From assembly GCA_017448455.1 (NCBI GenBank), contig JAFSLL010000111.1, positions 1-45,695 on the forward strand: a DNA stretch of 45,695 nucleotides, read 5' to 3'. The number at the start of each line of letters is the position of its first letter. Position 1 is the stretch's first letter. This document shows, piece by piece, positions 39,771 to 45,695 of the stretch. The position numbers and the translations under genes are program-made. The notes under the pieces are model-generated. The model did no database searches and was not told where the DNA came from. It saw nothing but the letters and a program-made list of their open reading frames with translations. This DNA is from Oscillospiraceae bacterium. Lineage in GTDB: Bacteria > Bacillota > Clostridia > Oscillospirales > Oscillospiraceae.

Positions 39771-40904
39771 ATGCCGCTCACCATTGTCCGAAACGATATC
39801 ACAAAGATGGAAGTTGACGCGATCGTCAACTCAACCAACGAGCAGCTGAAGGTCGGCGGCTATGGGGTGGACGCCAGCATCCACTATGCCGCGGGCCCCG
39901 AGCTGGCGGACGCACTCCGGAAAATCGGCTATTGTCCGACCGGGTCCTGCGTTGCCACGGATTCTTTCGGGATTAGCAACTGCAGATTCATCATCCACGC
40001 GGTCGGGCCGATCCATCAGGAAGGGCTTTCCGGTCAGGATGCCTTCCAGGCCCGCAACACCGAATACCAGCAGCTGAAGAACTGTTACCGTGCCATCTTC
40101 GCGCTGGCAAAGGAGAAGGGCTGCGAATCGATCGCACTTCCCCTGATCTCCGCCGGCGCGAATCAGGTAGACAAATACAACGCCTACAGCTTTGCCACTT
40201 CTGAAGCCCGCGCTTTCCTCAGGTCTCTTGACGATGACGAGGAGATGATGATCTACCTTGTCCTTTACGGGAGCGAAACTCTCGGAATCAGCCGGATGCT
40301 GAACGATGAGGTCCGGCAGTATATCAGCGAGGCGGATGTCAAAGAACACCGACAGAAGATGCAGTCGGTCTATGACGGATCTTCCGCTCCCATAAACTAC
40401 AGCACCAGCCTTCAACGTCCGACGGGACCGCGCCGCAGGCCGGAGCCCCGCAGCCCTCTGAAGGAAGAACGCGAGTACGCCGTCTCGTCCTCCCTTCCGT
40501 TGAGCGCGCCTCTCCCCTGCGCCTCCATCGCCCCTTCGAGCAGTTACGAAGATCAGGACCTCTCCTTCGCGGAAATGTGCGAATGGTGGTGCCGGGAAAA
40601 GAAGATCTCCAAGCACACTTTTTATACGCGCTCCAATATCTCAAGAGCGGCGTTCTGGAATCTGAAGAACAAACCCGAGCAGGCCCCCAGGAAAACCACT
40701 GTTCTGGCCTGTGCGATCGGGCTGAAGCTGGACATCGACCAGACCGAGGACCTGCTGAAGCGGGCGGGGCTGGTTCTCTCCCCCTATTATGCGCTGGACA
40801 AGACCGTCGAGTACTTTATCATCAAGAAAAGATATAACATTGACGAGATCAATGCCGTTCTGTATGACAATGATCTTCTGCTGCTCGGATCCAGCGCCAA
40901 ATAA
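39771..40904 (+). CDS. Macro-domain protein with a C-terminal helical domain
   Basis: A 377-residue protein. Residues 1-175 form a macro domain: VDAIVNSTNEQLKVGGYGVDASIHYAAG (ADP-ribose-binding loop 1), GSCVATDSFGISNCRFIIHAVGP and LPLISAGANQVDKYNA (loop 2). Macro domains bind or hydrolyse ADP-ribose and its derivatives. After a Pro/Ser-rich linker (about 195-262) a C-terminal region (263-373) reads KKISKHTFYTRSNISRAAFWNLKNKP...RKTTVLACAIGLKLDIDQTEDLLKRAGLVLS, an arrangement that also occurs at the end of other Firmicutes macro-domain proteins. It looks like a helical, XRE-like DNA- or RNA-binding domain. AGGAGGG precedes the ATG. Confidence 0.9.
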   Translation: MPLTIVRNDITKMEVDAIVNSTNEQLKVGGYGVDASIHYAAGPELADALRKIGYCPTGSCVATDSFGISNCRFIIHAVGPIHQEGLSGQDAFQARNTEYQQLKNCYRAIFALAKEKGCESIALPLISAGANQVDKYNAYSFATSEARAFLRSLDDDEEMMIYLVLYGSETLGISRMLNDEVRQYISEADVKEHRQKMQSVYDGSSAPINYSTSLQRPTGPRRRPEPRSPLKEEREYAVSSSLPLSAPLPCASIAPSSSYEDQDLSFAEMCEWWCREKKISKHTFYTRSNISRAAFWNLKNKPEQAPRKTTVLACAIGLKLDIDQTEDLLKRAGLVLSPYYALDKTVEYFIIKKRYNIDEINAVLYDNDLLLLGSSAK

Positions 40905-40984
40905 TATTGCTCAGCTGTCGACTGCTCTGAACCAGAACTGATCCATTAAAAACTCTACGGCTGACTCATAACAGCGAAAAAGCC

Positions 40985-41152
40985 ATGGTTGCCAGTGGCT
41001 TAGAGGATACTGTGAAAGGCCTTGCGCATCAGCTTAACCATGGCAGCACAGGTGTAAGTCACGTTGGCGTAGGTACCGATGATTTACTGTATATTTCACA
41101 GCTAAAACCGCTTCCGAAACCGCCCGCGCTCAGCGCGGGCGGTTCGTTATAA
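40985..41152 (+). pseudogene. Possible gene remnant downstream of the macro-domain gene
   Basis: A 55-codon open frame with an ATG at 40985. The frame stays open upstream to a stop at about 40925. The peptide contains VASGLEDTVKGLAHQLNHG and VSHVGVGTDDLLYISQL and looks protein-like for its first 45 residues; the last residues coincide with the terminator hairpin. No good ribosome binding site is seen, and its AT-rich codons (TTA, GTA) differ from those of neighbours. I do not recognise the family. It may be a remnant of a decayed gene, or non-coding. Confidence 0.3.
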
Positions 41153-41154
41153 AA
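41120..41154 (+). terminator. GC-rich hairpin after the macro-domain gene
   Basis: A perfect 10-bp stem CCGCCCGCGC / GCGCGGGCGG (41120-41129 and 41133-41142) with a 3-base loop, followed by TTCGTTATAA. Probably the terminator of the VWA-macro operon. Confidence 0.75.
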
Positions 41155-41186
41155 ACCTTCCAGCAGTCCTTGCGAGCTGCTGGAAG
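41148..41186 (-). terminator. Terminator of the ftsH operon
   Basis: On the minus strand a 10-bp stem CTTCCAGCAG / CTGCTGGAAG (41186-41177 and 41166-41157) with a 10-base loop is followed by GTTTTTAT. It lies about 75 bases after the ftsH stop. Confidence 0.85.
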
Positions 41187-41259
41187 TCCATAATTCATTA
41201 TTTGATTTTACTGTCTTCTTGACAGGGTACTGTTCAGGATTCTCCGGCCTGGTGCTTTT

Positions 41260-43137
41260 TTATTCCTCTGTGCGCTTTTCGTGCAAACTGATGCTGCTTT
41301 CTTCACCCTGTGGTTTTTGTGCTGCGTTCAGGATCTGCATGAACTCTTCCCCTGTGATAGTTTCGTGTTCGTATAGGTATGAGGCCAATTCGTCCAGTTT
41401 TTCACGATTGTCTTTTAGAATACTCAGCGCTTTTTGATGCTGCTGTCGAACCAGCTCAACGACCTGTTCGTCTATCCTGCTTTGCGTTTCAGCGGAGCAG
41501 GATAGAGAAGTATCACCGCCGAGATACTGATTCGTAACCGTTTCCATGGCAACCATGTCGAAGTTTTCACTCATTCCATAGCGGGTAATCATGGCACGGG
41601 CAAGCTTCGTAGCCTGCTCAATGTCGTTGGCAGCTCCGGTGGTAATGGAGCCAAATACCAGTTCTTCTGCCGCCCGGCCTCCGGTGAAGGTTGCAATCTT
41701 GTTTTCCAGCTCCTGCTTGTTCATCAGATAGTGGTCATTATTCTCCACCTGCAGCATATAGCCTAAGGCACCGGAGGTGCGGGGAATGATGGTGATCTTC
41801 TGCACCGGAGCGGAGTTTGTCTGCTTTGCGGCAACGAGGGCATGTCCGATCTCATGATAAGCAACGATCTTCTTCTCCTGATCCGTGAGGATCGCGTTCT
41901 TTTTCTGGTAGCCGGCAATGACCACTTCAATGCTCTCCTCCAGATCAGCCTGGGTAGCATAGCCGCGTCCGTCACGCACTGCGCGCAAAGCGGCTTCATT
42001 GACAATATTGGCAAGTTCTGCGCCGGAGGCACCGGAGGCCATGCGTGCAACTTGCAGAAAGTCCACATCGTCGGCGACCTTGATCTTTTTCGCATGCACC
42101 TTCAGGATGGCTTCCCGCCCTTTGAGATCGGGCAGTTCTACGGGGACACGCCGATCAAACCGGCCGGGGCGTGTAAGGGCCGGATCCAGTGACTCAGGAC
42201 GGTTGGTCGCGGCGAGGATGATCACGCCATTGCTCCCGTCAAAGCCGTCCATTTCGGTAAGCAGCTGATTGAGAGTCTGTTCGCGTTCATCGTTGCCCCC
42301 GTACTGACCGCCGCTTCGCTTCTGGCCGATGGCATCGATCTCGTCAATGAAGACAATGCAGGGAGCTTTCTCTTTGGCCTGGCGAAACAGATCCCGCACC
42401 TTGGAAGCACCCATGCCCACAAACATTTCCACAAATTCCGAGCCAGACATGGAGAAAAAGGGAACATTTGCCTCACCGGCCACGGCCTTGGCCAGCATGG
42501 TCTTGCCTGTGCCCGGAGGACCGACAAGCAGGACGCCCTTCGGCATGGACGCGCCGATCTCCCGATACTTTACGGGGTTTTCCAGATAATCCACAATCTC
42601 CTGCAGGTTTTCCTCCGCCTCGTCAACCCCCTCCACATCGCTGAAGCGAATGCCATCGGAAGATTTGACATAGACCTTAGCGTTCGATTTGCCAAGATTG
42701 AACATCATGGATCCGGCACCGCCACCGGCTTTATCCATCAGCTTTTTCGACATGTACTGACCGAGCAGGACGAAAACGCCAATCGGCAGCAGCCATGACA
42801 AAAGCAGCGTTGCCAGGGGTGACGTTTCCTCTATGATCTCGCTTGTAAAGGTCGCTCCGGATGCATGAAGCCGCTCAACCAGGCCGGGATCCTCGATCAC
42901 GCCTGTCCGGTAAATCACAGATTCCTCTTTGTCGGTGAAGATGATTTGATTCTGCCGGATCTGAACCTTTCCGATTTCTCCGTTTTCGGTCATCGTCATA
43001 AAGGTGCCGTAGTCGACATCCTCTATGGCTTTCCCAGCAAAATATGGGGCAATGAGACAGTTGAATACAAGGATTGCGAAAATCATCGCCACATAAAAAT
43101 ATATCAGTGGCTTTTTCGGGCGTTTTACTTCCTGCAT
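41260..43137 (-). CDS. ftsH: ATP-dependent zinc metalloprotease FtsH
   Basis: A 625-residue membrane protease. Membrane segments lie at about 11-31 and 107-127, with an extracytoplasmic loop of some 75 residues. The AAA+ domain has Walker A GPPGTGKT (206-213), Walker B IVFIDEID (261-268) and the second region of homology. The zinc motif is HEIGH (428-432) where most FtsH proteins have HEAGH; the third ligand is the aspartate in [12 protein letters not shown] (about 505). The ATG at 43137 follows AGGAGG. The gene is last in the CIRCE-controlled operon behind a glycosyltransferase, so it may be a second, stress-linked FtsH and not the housekeeping copy. Confidence 0.94.
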   Translation of the reverse strand: MQEVKRPKKPLIYFYVAMIFAILVFNCLIAPYFAGKAIEDVDYGTFMTMTENGEIGKVQIRQNQIIFTDKEESVIYRTGVIEDPGLVERLHASGATFTSEIIEETSPLATLLLSWLLPIGVFVLLGQYMSKKLMDKAGGGAGSMMFNLGKSNAKVYVKSSDGIRFSDVEGVDEAEENLQEIVDYLENPVKYREIGASMPKGVLLVGPPGTGKTMLAKAVAGEANVPFFSMSGSEFVEMFVGMGASKVRDLFRQAKEKAPCIVFIDEIDAIGQKRSGGQYGGNDEREQTLNQLLTEMDGFDGSNGVIILAATNRPESLDPALTRPGRFDRRVPVELPDLKGREAILKVHAKKIKVADDVDFLQVARMASGASGAELANIVNEAALRAVRDGRGYATQADLEESIEVVIAGYQKKNAILTDQEKKIVAYHEIGHALVAAKQTNSAPVQKITIIPRTSGALGYMLQVENNDHYLMNKQELENKIATFTGGRAAEELVFGSITTGAANDIEQATKLARAMITRYGMSENFDMVAMETVTNQYLGGDTSLSCSAETQSRIDEQVVELVRQQHQKALSILKDNREKLDELASYLYEHETITGEEFMQILNAAQKPQGEESSISLHEKRTEE

Positions 43138-43197
43138 GCGGGGTTCCTCCTCAAAATGTATTGATGGCTTCATGCTGTTGCTGACCGAGATCCGGGC

Positions 43198-44514
43198 TTA
43201 TGCCTCTTTCGCCGTCTCGGCCTGCAGATGGTGGAGAATACAGTTGCCGATCCTCTCCTCCAAGCTGCGGTACTGCCGTATTTCTTCTTCTGTAAACTCC
43301 GCAAAACACACTGCGTCCACATCCCGTTCCAACTGCTGCAGTTCCTCTGTAAGCTCCGGTGCCTGGAAAGAGAAGTGTTCTTTGCCGGCAAGCGGAGACT
43401 CACGCCTCACCAGTCCGTCCGCCAGGAGTCGGGCCATTGCCACAATCACTGCAGGTTTTCCCATTCCGGTCAGCAGACACAGGCTCTCAACAGTGCAGGG
43501 TTCTTTGCTCTGTTCCATGCAGTATAAAAGTTTGATTCTTGCCTCATCCATTCCGTGCTTTCTGCCCAGCGTTTCCAAATACCGGCCAAGCAGCCGCGTT
43601 TCCAGAATCGCGCTGCGCATCGGGAAAGCCGCGCCGCTCTCGCCGGAAAGAGCAGAGAAGTCTGCCCCTTCGTTCAGCTTCCGTGTCCCCGGCGTAAACG
43701 GCAGCGCCAGACTGTCGTGACTGACAGCCAGCAGGTAGCCATAAATCACCGGCAGGCGTTCCTGATAGGCGGGGGTATCAAAGGTCTTCCTAAAAAACTC
43801 GTTATAGTAGCCAATGACACTTTTCTTCATTTTAATTGTGCTACTCAGATTCAGGCTCTGATCTACCAATGAGCCCTTGGTATACTGGTAATAATAAACC
43901 GGCGCTTTCAGGATCGCTATGTTTCTGACATGGAGGAGGTACTCCAGATTGAAGATCATATCCTCACTGTAGCTGATATTCTCATCCATGCGTATGCCGT
44001 ATCGCTCTATGATGTCCCTTCGATACAGCTTGTTCCACAGGACACCGTAGTAGAGGTCCGCCGGTGAGCGCATCATTTCATCGGCATACTGCCGGAGTGT
44101 AAGTGTCCCACCAGTCTCAATGGACCCTTTTTCAGAGACATTCTCATCTACAACGCGATAAAAGTCTCCTACTGCGAGTTCCGCTGAATGAGCTTCCATC
44201 TCCCGCACCAGCAGCTTTGTAGCGTCCATCGGCAGCCAGTCATCCACATCCGCAAACTGCACATAGGTCCCGCTTGCCTCGTCAAGGGCCCGGTTGCGTG
44301 CGGAGGACACACCCCCGTTTTCCTGATAAACCGCCTTCACTCTGTGATCAGCAGCGGCAATCGCCTGCATGATCTCCCAGGAACGATCCCGGCTGCCATC
44401 ATCTATCAGGATCAGTTCCAGCTCGGGGTAGTCCTGATTTAGAATGCTGTCCGCACAGCGTTTGATGCATTTCTCACCGTTGTACACGGGAACGATGACA
44501 CTGACCTTTTCCAT
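43198..44514 (-). CDS. Family 2 glycosyltransferase fused to a MarR-like winged helix
   Basis: A 438-residue fusion. Residues 1-230 are a GT-A glycosyltransferase of family 2: VSVIVPVYNGEKCIKRCADSIL, LILIDDGSRDRS, VSSARNRALDEASGTYVQFADVDDWL (DxD-type motif at 89-91) and SYSEDMIFNLEYLL. A linking region of about 90 residues follows. Residues about 322-430 resemble a MarR winged helix: DEARIKLLYCMEQSKEPCTVESLCLLTGMGKPAVIVAMARLLADGLVRRESPLAGKE and then a C-terminal helix (FTEEEIRQYRSLEERIGN) like the dimer helix of MarR. There is no membrane segment. GtrA-like protein is encoded 3 bases upstream and FtsH 60 bases downstream. Confidence 0.9.
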   Translation of the reverse strand: MEKVSVIVPVYNGEKCIKRCADSILNQDYPELELILIDDGSRDRSWEIMQAIAAADHRVKAVYQENGGVSSARNRALDEASGTYVQFADVDDWLPMDATKLLVREMEAHSAELAVGDFYRVVDENVSEKGSIETGGTLTLRQYADEMMRSPADLYYGVLWNKLYRRDIIERYGIRMDENISYSEDMIFNLEYLLHVRNIAILKAPVYYYQYTKGSLVDQSLNLSSTIKMKKSVIGYYNEFFRKTFDTPAYQERLPVIYGYLLAVSHDSLALPFTPGTRKLNEGADFSALSGESGAAFPMRSAILETRLLGRYLETLGRKHGMDEARIKLLYCMEQSKEPCTVESLCLLTGMGKPAVIVAMARLLADGLVRRESPLAGKEHFSFQAPELTEELQQLERDVDAVCFAEFTEEEIRQYRSLEERIGNCILHHLQAETAKEA

Positions 44515-44517
44515 TCT

Positions 44518-45048
44518 TTATTCCTTCTTAAACAACACATATTTTTCCAATGGGAACAGCACGGCTACCTGCACCAGCCCGGCAGCCGCTGCGGCAACGG
44601 TTCTGGCCAGCATTGCGAAAGCTGTTGCAGACAATCTTGCAGTAATCCACCCCTGCAGCCACGTGGAAAAGAGAATCAGCGCTGTCAGAATCAGCAGATA
44701 CACTGCGAGTCCTCTCCGACTTCCTCTGCCACGGAATGTGGTCTTCATGTTCATGAAATAGCCGTAAAGATTGGCGATAAAATTTGACAGGAAGAACGGG
44801 AGCACATATCCCCAGGTCACAACACCGTCAACCACATAGGGGGAAGACCCCTCAAAAAGTGTGTCCGGCCGAAAGACAGGACGCATAATCGGGGGCAGTT
44901 TGGCTGTAAGGCCGTCAAAAATCAAGGGCAGCAGGTTGGCGAGAGCAAGCTGCAGCAGCGTGATGCTGAAGGATACCAAATTGAACTTGATTAATTGCCA
45001 GAGGGTACTGTCTCCAAATCGGGAGTCGATTTTTTTTAGAAAAGACAT
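44518..45048 (-). CDS. GtrA-like membrane protein
   Basis: A 176-residue integral membrane protein with four predicted segments: LIKFNLVSFSITLLQLALANLLP, VLPFFLSNFIANLYGYFMN, LAVYLLILTALILFS and AFAMLARTVAAAAAGLVQVAVLFP, ending in the family-typical FPLEKYVLFKK. GtrA-family proteins are flippases for lipid-linked sugars that work with a family 2 glycosyltransferase, here encoded immediately downstream. The loop between the first two segments (about 60 residues) is longer than usual. I prefer the ATG at 45048, with AGAGGA 6 bases upstream; an ATG 15 codons before it has no proper spacing. Confidence 0.82.
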   Translation of the reverse strand: MSFLKKIDSRFGDSTLWQLIKFNLVSFSITLLQLALANLLPLIFDGLTAKLPPIMRPVFRPDTLFEGSSPYVVDGVVTWGYVLPFFLSNFIANLYGYFMNMKTTFRGRGSRRGLAVYLLILTALILFSTWLQGWITARLSATAFAMLARTVAAAAAGLVQVAVLFPLEKYVLFKKE

Positions 45049-45100
45049 GTCAGTCCTCTTTCGTGAAAGCTCGTTCATCTCGTTTGATTTCATTCCCTGA

Positions 45101-45277
45101 TCACAGGATCCGGGGGCTGCAGCCCAGATCTATCAGGCTGACGCCCACTGTGATAACGCAGCAGCCGATCAGCGCGCCGATCGCGCCAAGTCCCAGCATG
45201 GGATGGAGGATAACGATGGCACCGAAGATGGTCAGCAGAGCACCAAGAATCACGGAAATCATTTTTCGTGTCATCAT
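45101..45277 (-). CDS. Small DUF308/HdeD-like membrane protein
   Basis: A 58-residue protein beginning MMTRKMISVILGALLTIFGA and followed by LHPMLGLGAIGALIGCCVITVGVSLIDLG, two membrane segments with glycines as in one repeat of DUF308 (HdeD-like) proteins. An AAGGGG lies 10 bases before the ATG. It is the first intact gene of the CIRCE operon. HdeD-type proteins accompany Hsp20 and FtsH genes in heat-resistance islands of other bacteria, which fits the context, but a 58-residue length is only a fragment of a normal HdeD. It may be a remnant or a distinct small protein. Confidence 0.6.
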   Translation of the reverse strand: MMTRKMISVILGALLTIFGAIVILHPMLGLGAIGALIGCCVITVGVSLIDLGCSPRIL

Positions 45278-45304
45278 GATTCAAAACCCCTTCCTGAAAG
45301 TGAA

Positions 45305-45328
45305 CTCCCCACCGGAATCGGTGGGGAG
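45305..45328. repeat. Hairpin between the hsp20 remnant and the small membrane gene
   Basis: A perfect 10-bp stem CTCCCCACCG / CGGTGGGGAG with a 4-base loop. No T-run follows on either strand, so a role as an RNA-processing or mRNA-stabilising site is more likely than simple termination. Confidence 0.6.
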
Positions 45329-45343
45329 CTGTCAAAAGATCGA

Positions 45344-45426
45344 TTAGCCTTCAATGGCAATGTGCTTCTTTTCAGGCAGCTGCGGCTTGGCTTCCTTGGT
45401 ATATGCCGCAAGGAGAGATGAGGAAA
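45344..45426 (-). pseudogene. Remnant of an Hsp20 C-terminus
   Basis: The minus strand carries an in-frame tail AYTKEAKPQLPEKKHIAIEG and a stop (45346-45344). An ending PEKKxIxIEG with lysines is typical of the C-terminal extension of clostridial Hsp20 proteins. There is no start codon and no alpha-crystallin domain upstream; about 40 bases separate it from the CIRCE promoter. The simplest reading is an hsp20 gene in which the promoter was kept and most of the coding region deleted. The identification rests on a short peptide and is tentative. Confidence 0.45.
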
Positions 45427-45468
45427 CCCGGAACCTAAGTTCCGGATCACTTTCCTTCTTGTGAGTAT

Positions 45469-45497
45469 GTTATACCACTATTATTAGCACTCGTCAA
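45469..45497 (-). promoter_or_regulatory. Promoter of the ftsH operon
   Basis: Minus-strand -35 TTGACG (45497-45492), a 17-base spacer and -10 TATAAC (45474-45469). The -35 box lies inside the CIRCE element, so HrcA binding would block it. Confidence 0.8.
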
Positions 45498-45510
45498 TAG
45501 AGAGTGCTAA
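45484..45510. promoter_or_regulatory. CIRCE element (HrcA operator)
   Basis: TTAGCACTC-N9-GAGTGCTAA, a perfect match to the inverted-repeat consensus bound by the heat-shock repressor HrcA. It overlaps the -35 of the minus-strand promoter, the usual place for HrcA to repress groE and dnaK operons. Here it precedes the DUF308-like, GtrA-like, glycosyltransferase-MarR and ftsH genes. Confidence 0.95.
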
Positions 45511-45580
45511 TAATTCTGTGTCATATTTGTTAACTCTCCGGATTTCTCGCCTCAAGCAAAGGCAACATGATCACGAATCA

Positions 45581-45655
45581 AAACCACCGGTTGAACCGGT
45601 GGTTTGATCAAGCCCTATAAGGGCTTATCTCCTGTGGTCGCCCCCTTAAGGGGGC
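45581..45655. repeat. Cluster of three strong hairpins near the window end
   Basis: Three inverted repeats follow each other: AAACCACCGGTT/AACCGGTGGTTT (45581-45605), AAGCCCT-N3-AGGGCTT (45610-45626) and GCCCCCTTAAGGGGGC (45640-45655). No gene is seen in the surrounding 45,511-45,695 stretch. Such hairpin groups occur at the ends of IS200/IS605-type elements, but the element itself, if any, lies beyond the window. Confidence 0.5.
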
Positions 45656-45695
45656 ATTGAAAAAAGTCTGACAACCACACTATTATCACTGGCAA

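Noticed and set aside
45274-45450. GTG-initiated 58-codon frame in the CIRCE leader
   Set aside because: It has a reasonable ribosome binding site, but the peptide is proline- and serine-rich without hydrophobic pattern, and it overlaps the hsp20-like tail in another frame. Its end at the next start codon may be coincidental.
1-45695. CRISPR array or large direct repeats
   Set aside because: No series of regularly spaced repeats was seen by eye anywhere in the window.

Overview
The window looks like a chromosomal segment of a spore-lineage Clostridia, most like a Lachnospiraceae or related Eubacteriales. The reasons are the ytfI/ytfJ pair beside scpAB, the Gram-positive order rimP-nusA-ylxR-ylxQ-infB-rbfA-nrnA-truB-ribF, strong AGGAGG ribosome binding sites, sigma-A type promoters and an HrcA/CIRCE operator. 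Base composition is moderately GC-rich. The family assignment is an inference; nothing here identifies a species.

Left part (1-16,000). A minus-strand housekeeping operon runs M50 protease, scpA, scpB, a DUF2953 protein, ytfJ, rluB and the start of a BaiN/HI0933-type flavoprotein. The M50 gene has no ordinary start codon upstream of its zinc motif. Next comes a four-gene membrane operon on the minus strand (SPFH protein with zinc ribbons, lipoprotein, TFIIB-like zinc-ribbon protein, TPM-domain protein). It carries the same protein set as Bacillus subtilis ydjG-ydjH-ydjI but no PspA. secG and a thrH-like phosphatase are on the plus strand. A DtxR-family regulator follows with an inverted repeat just downstream of its own -10. 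Then comes an operon of an orphan histidine kinase, a membrane-anchored HtrA protease and a YgjP-type metalloprotein, preceded by lon.

Middle (16,000-36,000). A tRNA-Pro(CGG) gene with a consensus promoter precedes queA. A long minus-strand operon from rimP to ribF carries the transcription/translation genes; an intrinsic terminator sits in its leader, just upstream of rimP. Further on are a YitT-type membrane protein, thiI, a D-2-hydroxyacid dehydrogenase, a DUF2804 protein, an FMN-dependent alpha-hydroxy-acid dehydrogenase, a small membrane protein, a second HtrA protease, and a pair made of a HypA-like nickel chaperone and an 893-residue iron-sulfur/FAD protein.

Right part (36,000-45,695) is the most accessory-looking. 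ligA lies next to a broken MazG-like gene with a stop at its second codon. An ADP-ribosylglycohydrolase gene is transcribed divergently from a VWA-domain gene and a macro-domain gene. The two promoters face away from an inverted repeat that contains both -35 boxes. This makes a compact putative ADP-ribose-handling module. The last operon (minus strand) starts from a CIRCE-controlled promoter, passes through what looks like the last codons of a deleted hsp20, and then encodes a tiny DUF308-like membrane protein, a GtrA-like membrane protein, a glycosyltransferase fused to a MarR-like winged helix, and an FtsH protease. The window ends in three strong hairpins of unknown origin, possibly a mobile-element end.

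Proteolysis and envelope stress recur: Lon, FtsH, two HtrA proteases, an M50 protease, SPFH/TPM proteins and heat-shock control. The ADP-ribose module and the CIRCE operon with the glycosyltransferase-MarR fusion are the best candidates for undescribed biology.
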